Positions 59,359 to 64,000 of a DNA stretch of 64,000 nt are shown piece after piece; position 1 is the first letter of the stretch; every line of letters starts with the position of its first letter. The notes below the pieces were generated by a model. That model did not search any database and was not told the origin of the DNA. It saw nothing but the letters and a program-made list of their open reading frames with translations. Origin of the DNA: Variovorax paradoxus (lineage in GTDB: Bacteria > Pseudomonadota > Gammaproteobacteria > Burkholderiales > Burkholderiaceae_C); contig NZ_LR743507.1 of assembly GCF_902712855.1 (NCBI RefSeq), positions 3,830,001 through 3,894,000 of the forward strand. Reading direction: 5' to 3'. A program made the translations under genes and the position numbers.

Positions 59359-59713
59359 ATAAGGTGATTCACAAAGCCCCACAAGGCCCCCACGAACACG
59401 CACCTTCCCTCTGTAAAGCGGCCATTTTTGCTCCACGAGCAATCATGATGAACCGCTGAGATTCGTCGAATTTGGCGAGTTACCCAGTGCGAGGGGAAGA
59501 GGTCACTGGACAGCGTGCTGCAGCGCCGCGAGTGCGATCAGAGATGGAACATGCGGATCAGGTGATCGGCGCAGGCGCCTGCTTCCTATCCGGACAAAGT
59601 CCTCTTGCATGATGGCTTCCGGGGGTGGGCGCACGCGACGTCGACGCTCGAGAGTCGCTTGACCATCAGTTCCGGGTCGCAGTCCAACGTGTCAGCAGCC
59701 TCCGCGATTCACA
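59359..59713. other. Intergenic region after tRNA-Arg
   Basis: About 355 bases with no convincing gene and no clear signal. Confidence 0.5.
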
Positions 59714-61761
59714 TCAGTAAGAGACCGTGATCGAGCCGTCGCCCCCGTTGCCGAAGCGTGTCGCGCCATTGGCGCCGACCGCATAGGTGGACCCGGCGGG
59801 GCCCGCACTGCCTCCGCCTCCGCCGCCACCGCCGTAGTTGCCATTGAAGCCGCCCCCGCCGCCGCCCCGAACCCACCGCCACCACCGCCGCCGAACGACG
59901 AACCGGCGCCGCCATTCGCGCTGGAGCCAGGGGAGCCGGAAGAGATGGTTCCCGCGCCCGCCGTCCCGCCGCTCCCGTTCGCTCCGCCTCCTGCGAAGCC
60001 CACGCCGGATCCCGGCGCTCCGGAACCCAAACCGTTTCCGCCTCCGTCGCCTCCGTCGGTTCCCCCTGCGCTGGCACCGGCACCTCCGCCGCCGCCGGCG
60101 ATGAACAGCACGCTTGCGTTTTGCTGGAGCGTGGTTGCGCCGCCACCGGAGCCCGCTGTGGTGGAGTCGCCGCCACCGCCGACGCCGCCGTTGCCGATTC
60201 CGCGACCGCCGCCCCCAACGAAAAGAGTCAAGGTTTCACCCGGCGTGACCGCCATCTGCGCCGTCACCTGGCCGCCATTGCCACCGCGGTTGGAAGCGTC
60301 CGCAGCGCCGCCACCGCCGCCCAATGCGACAACCCTGACAAGGTGGACGTCAGCCGGCACCTTCCAGGTCGCAGGACCCGATGCCGAGAAGATCGTCTTG
60401 GGTTCGACGGTGAGAAGTCCGCTCGTACTCACGCTCCCCAGTGCCGCGCTGATGGTTGCAGTGCCTTGGGCCACGCTCGTCGCGAAACCCGCGGTTAATG
60501 CCGCATTGCTGATGGTCGCCACGCCATCGGTGTCGGACGCCCAGGTCACGCGAGCAGTGATGTCCTGCGTGCTGCCATCCGTGTAGGTCCCCGTCGCGGT
60601 GAACCGCGTGATGCCGCCGGATGTCCCTCCGATCGTGGCGGTTGCAGATGGCGGCGTCATCGCGATGGACGCCAGGCGCGCCGGTGTGATGGTCAGCGTC
60701 GTCGTGAACTTCACCCCGCCCAGGTCGGCCGTGATGTCTGTGCGGCCGATCGTTGCGGAGGTGGCCAGGCCCTGTGCATTCACGCTCGCCGTCGAGAGGT
60801 TGTTCGACGCCCAGTTCACCTGGGTCGTGAGGTCCTGCGTGGTCTGGTCGCTGTACGTCCCTATGGCGGTGAACTGCTGTGCGGTGCCGAGCGCGATGCT
60901 CGGGTTCGCGGGTGTGACGGCAAGGGAGGCCAGCGACGCCGCGCTGACATCGAGCGTGGCGGTGGCAGCGGGCACGGACGCGCAAAGGCGCGCGAGGCGA
61001 CAGCTTGCCGTGATCGTCGCCTGCCCCGGTGCCACACCGCTGGCCAGCCCGGTTCCATCGACCGTGGCCACCGCGGGAGGGGACGAACGCCAGTCGACAT
61101 CGGCGGAAATGTTCTGCGTCGTGTGGTCCGAGAACGTGGCCATGACGACGAACCGAGCCTGGGCTCCCTTGGCGATGGAAGCGGCGCGCGGCGTGATTTC
61201 CATACCGACCACGGTGGCCGGCGTGACCGTGAGCGTCGTGCTGCCGCTCTGTCCGCCGAAGCTGGCCGTGGCCATGCTGGTTCCAGGGGCCGCGCCAAGC
61301 GCTTTGCCCGAGGCGTCCACGCTCGCCACGGCGCCATTGGCCGTGCTCCACGCCGCGGTGGATGTCACGTCGCCGTGCGTGTTGTCGCTGTAGATGGCCG
61401 TGGCCGTCAGCTGCACTGAAGTGCCTGCGGCCAGGCTGGGGTTGGCCGGGTCCACCTGGATCGAGACCAGCGTCGGCGGCGAGGCTGGCGCCGCAGGCTG
61501 TGGCAGCGGCAGGAAGGATGCGCCTGGAGAACTTCCGCCACCGCCGCACGCCCCCAGTGCCATGAGCATCACGAACGCGAGGACCGACGATACGACGTGA
61601 AAGAGACGATGAAGTCCCGGGGATTCAACGCGCCTCGCGCTTTCGTGCTGGCCGAAGTGAATGGTCGGTGCCAAAGAAGACTGATGGAGTGCCAAGGGGT
61701 GGAAAACGAACATCCTGCGCTGGGTGCGCCTGAGCAAGGCGCCGGTTTCCGGCGTTCGCAT
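59714..61761 (-). pseudogene. Big/Ig-like lipoprotein with glycine-rich end, frameshifted near the C-terminus
   Basis: The protein has a signal peptide and lipobox (VMLMALGACGGGG) followed by four bacterial Ig-like (Big_2 type) domains with signatures such as LVSIQVDPANPSLAAG and LASLAVTPANPSIALG. A glycine-rich domain (GGGGG and GGNGG repeats) comes last. Near 59865-59868, at a four-base C run (plus strand), the frame shifts: the longest frame continues to 59692 with a non-Gly-rich tail. The missing base would restore a Gly-rich end finishing GGDGSITVSY, with stop at 59714. It is probably host DNA. True mutation or base-call error cannot be told. The start could be any of several Met codons upstream of the signal sequence. 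Confidence 0.75.
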
Positions 61762-62166
61762 CTGGTAGTGGGCAATGGCGAGGGACGATAGTTGCGACCA
61801 CCTCGCATGTCCATCGCCGAAAACAGGTAGAAGGACCGGTTAGCCCGATGGACACGCTCGATGTCATTTCTACTGACGCAGACTGCCTGGACTGCTACCG
61901 GTTCACCACCTGTGTGGTCGGGATGCTGACGAATTCGGGAGTTTGGCGCGCGTAGCGTTCTTTCAGAACCTCACTGATCCGCGAAACGCCCAAACCATCA
62001 CATTCCGGAACCTCAGGATGTCGATAGACCAAGTGTCAGGCGACAACATCACTTTTCGAGTCCTAGAGGACAAGCGCACATGGCGCTTCGAGGCTCAGCA
62101 TCCGACAACATCCATCGCCTAGTCTGTCATGCGAGGGAGGTGCCGTTCAGTGTCAGCGAACCGGCC
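61762..62166. other. Intergenic region
   Basis: About 400 bases without a gene that can be supported. Base composition is lower in GC than around. No signal was recognised. Confidence 0.5.
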
Positions 62167-62448
62167 TCAGTGAAATTCGCGCCGCTCATCGGCGCCGTCT
62201 TCACAGTCCCCCACCGCCAGAAACCGCGCGGCCTCGTTGCCCATGTAGAACTGTCCGCCTTGCGTTCGATTGACGGCCCGCCCATCCGCCAGTCGATAGG
62301 AGATCTCGCCCACCTTCGGGCTGTATTCCTTGTGCAGGCTCACCCGCAGGAAGAACGTCGTGTACTCGATGACCGTGCTCTGCCGGTCATCCGCATCCAC
62401 CACCTTGAACCTGCCGGTCTCGCGGATCACTTTCTCGTAGGTCGCCAT
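62167..62448 (-). CDS. Hypothetical protein
   Basis: 93 residues from MATYEKVIRETGRFKVVDAD (AGGAG ahead of the ATG at 62448). The sequence is beta-rich (QSTVIEYTTFFLRVSLHKEY, EISYRLADGRAVNR). It is probably a host gene. No family was recognised. Confidence 0.55.
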   Translation of the reverse strand: MATYEKVIRETGRFKVVDADDRQSTVIEYTTFFLRVSLHKEYSPKVGEISYRLADGRAVNRTQGGQFYMGNEAARFLAVGDCEDGADERREFH

Positions 62449-62567
62449 GGCTCTTCTCCTGCGCCAGATGGAAAAAACGGCTGGGCCCCGGCTGAACAAC
62501 CGGGCCGCCTGACCGCTCTACGCAGCGACCTCACAAATGGATTCACTTTATTTGCGTCTTGTGCCGT

Positions 62568-62750
62568 TTAGTGCACGAACGGCTTGGCTTTCTCCAGGAA
62601 GACCTTGCATAGGACTTCCAGGTCCCGCTTCAACGCTTGGCGGTCGTAGGGCTCACCCGCGAGGATCTGGGCCATCAGGATGCGGTGCTTCTCTCGCCTG
62701 GCCTCCAGAGCCTGGAACGCCGCGAAGAATTCGTCCTGTCGAGTGGACAT
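62568..62750 (-). CDS. Small helical protein
   Basis: 60 residues (STRQDEFFAAFQALEARREK ...) with AAGGAG before the ATG. It is fully helical. Function unknown. Confidence 0.5.
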   Translation of the reverse strand: MSTRQDEFFAAFQALEARREKHRILMAQILAGEPYDRQALKRDLEVLCKVFLEKAKPFVH

Positions 62751-62968
62751 GTCAGCTCCTTCCGGAGCACCTCACTGTGCAGCTGACCGTCGCGCGGTGA
62801 GTCTTCGCGCCGTTGTCACGCAGGGCGAATGGTCGGGCAAAGCCTCGTGCGCCTGACGATCGATTTGATGGCGGCGAGCGCCATCGAGGACATGCCGCAA
62901 CCGGTGCGGCAGTTGGTCCTCGAAGGCGAAGGCTGGCGCCCTCGCCCATGACAACAGCGGCACTCAGT

Positions 62969-63421
62969 TCATATCGGCCGCACGTCGAAGAACGCCTCGT
63001 CGGTGTCACCCAGATCGCGAAAGCCGGCAGTGCGCGCCGCGTCGTAGGCCTTGGCCCAGCGCTTGGCCATGGCGATCTCGGTCCTGGACAGGTCGCTCTC
63101 GCTCGACTCGCTGGCGTTCTGGAACGCGCGCAGCGCCGCGACCACGTCGCCGCCGAGCTGCTTGTCGATCTCGCGGCGAAAGCGCTGCTCTGCGACCTTC
63201 GCGGCATCAGCCGCGGGATGCGGATAGTCCGCCAGGCGCACGGTGTACGACACCCGCGCCTCGACTTCGACGTCCTCGAAGCGGAACGGCGGATCGTCAC
63301 GTACCGGCGCTCGCGCGGGCAACGGCGCCGGCAAGGGCTTCACAGGTGGGGAAGACACGGGCATGGCCATCGGCATTGCCGCTGCAGCGGCCCGCGGAAA
63401 GAAAAGCTCGGATTGATTCAT
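62969..63421 (-). CDS. Hypothetical protein downstream of a LexA-type box
   Basis: 150 residues. The first 45 are Ala/Pro-rich, then FEDVEVEARVSYTVRLADYP and a helical end. A perfect CTGT-N8-ACAG dyad lies 53 bases before the start, so the gene is likely induced by DNA damage. Function unknown. It is probably host-encoded. Confidence 0.55.
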   Translation of the reverse strand: MNQSELFFPRAAAAAMPMAMPVSSPPVKPLPAPLPARAPVRDDPPFRFEDVEVEARVSYTVRLADYPHPAADAAKVAEQRFRREIDKQLGGDVVAALRAFQNASESSESDLSRTEIAMAKRWAKAYDAARTAGFRDLGDTDEAFFDVRPI

Positions 63422-63473
63422 GGTTCATCGCCCCGAGTGCGTGGGCACTCTCAAGGCCTGTTGCCAAAAAAGA

Positions 63474-63489
63474 CTGTATGAATATACAG
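63474..63489. promoter_or_regulatory. LexA-type SOS box
   Basis: CTGTATGAATATACAG fits CTGT-N8-ACAG exactly, with an AT-rich centre. The closest gene is the minus-strand one beginning at 63421. Confidence 0.75.
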
Positions 63490-63606
63490 TTTTAAAGCAC
63501 AGTAAACCAGCCCACGGTGGGGACGACGCGACATCGGTTCAGGCAAAGAGCACAACCCGCTCCGGCAGCCTGCAAGGGCCGCAATGCAAAGACGCTCTGC
63601 TTCGCG

Positions 63607-63801
63607 TCAGCGCCCGTCGTAGATCATCCGCCAGACATTGCAGCCGCTCGGGCATGCAGGGCTTGCCTGGCTGGTGTTCACTGCGGCCACTACAGGCGAG
63701 GCCGAGACAGATGTGTTGGCAGGGTCGCTGCCCGGTGCCGGCACGCCGCCCATCGCGAGGGCCGTTGCGCCGACCACCACTACTTTCGTCACCATCAACA
63801 T
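63607..63801 (-). CDS. Small secreted-type protein
   Basis: 64 residues with a short N-terminal hydrophobic stretch (VTKVVVVGATALAMGGV), then a polar Ala/Ser/Thr region ending CPSGCNVWRMIYDGR. It may be a small exported protein. The case is weak because of its size. Confidence 0.4.
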   Translation of the reverse strand: MLMVTKVVVVGATALAMGGVPAPGSDPANTSVSASPVVAAVNTSQASPACPSGCNVWRMIYDGR

Positions 63802-63911
63802 GATCGTCTCCGGCAGTTGGTCACCAATTCAAGATAGACCTGCCGGAGGCAAAAATCGCCGGGATTTACCCTGAAAACATTCGACCGACTGTCTCGCGGA
63901 TCGATGCGCGA

Positions 63912-64000
63912 TCAGGCCGGCCTGGAAGGCAGGTCGCCCTCGCGCAGCTTGCGGCCCACCCACATCATCCCGGTCTCGTAGTTGGCCGCGCCCACCTGGA
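63912..64000 (-). CDS. C-terminal end of a hypothetical protein (partial)
   Basis: The last 28 or so codons of a minus-strand gene cut by the window edge, ending VGRKLREGDLPSRPA. Too little is present to name it. Confidence 0.45.
   Translation of the reverse strand, partial: QVGAANYETGMMWVGRKLREGDLPSRPA

Overview
The window is almost entirely one temperate tailed-phage genome (a siphovirus with HK97-type head genes) integrated in a GC-rich bacterial chromosome. Flanking gene style (GC-rich Ig-like and kelch lipoproteins, a tRNA-Pro/tRNA-Arg pair) suggests a betaproteobacterium of the order Burkholderiales, perhaps Comamonadaceae. That placement is inference. The right prophage border is best marked by an orphan 3' half of a tRNA-Pro(TGG) gene at 59052-59097, a typical attachment scar. 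The left border is not in the window.

Layout. 1-1755: a BrnA-like antitoxin end, a nucleoside deoxyribosyltransferase and a membrane O-acyltransferase (accessory or lysogenic-conversion genes). 1826-3925: lysis genes on the minus strand (Rz with Rz1 nested inside it, endolysin candidate, two membrane proteins). 3935-15861: tail genes on the minus strand (fibre, tip protein J, peptidase-like protein, tape measure, a G/GT chaperone pair joined by a -1 frameshift signal, tube). Two non-structural genes, a methyltransferase and a capsule-synthesis-like protein, are inserted here. 15858-25295: head-tail connectors, a third non-structural gene (MptE-like), a repeat protein, portal, capsid, protease and terminase. 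25425-25753: an HNH endonuclease broken by a one-base frameshift. 25.6-29.7 kb: small genes and a lower-GC Ser/Thr kinase on the plus strand. 29.7-39.99 kb: the leftward early operon (cro-like gene, regulator, helicase-methyltransferase fusion, O-like initiator, DnaB, RuvC-like protein, Q-like antiterminator).

40.0-41.6 kb holds the genetic switch: a CI-type repressor facing cro, then a lipoprotein and a membrane protein likely expressed in the lysogen. Operators of the form TATGC-N5-GCATA lie in the switch and again in the promoter of the rightward operon at 41.7 kb. The rightward operon (41.75-56.43 kb) carries small overlapping genes, Erf annealing protein, YqaJ nuclease, an SSB-like protein, a repeat-bearing cytosine-C5 methyltransferase, ASCH and J-domain proteins, a DUF4224 excisionase-like protein and the tyrosine integrase. 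A three-gene minus-strand cassette with two tail-anchored proteins (50.56-51.39 kb) interrupts it.

Right of the integrase are a kelch/Ig lipoprotein, the tRNA-Pro scar with its terminator, an intact tRNA-Arg(TCT), a glycine-rich Ig lipoprotein gene with a one-base frameshift, and small host genes, one with a perfect LexA-type box upstream. The most interesting leads are the kinase cassette, the three sugar/methyl genes within the structural module, the tail-anchored cassette, the lysogeny-expressed lipoprotein pair, and the long repeat arrays in the methyltransferase and in the protein after the portal.
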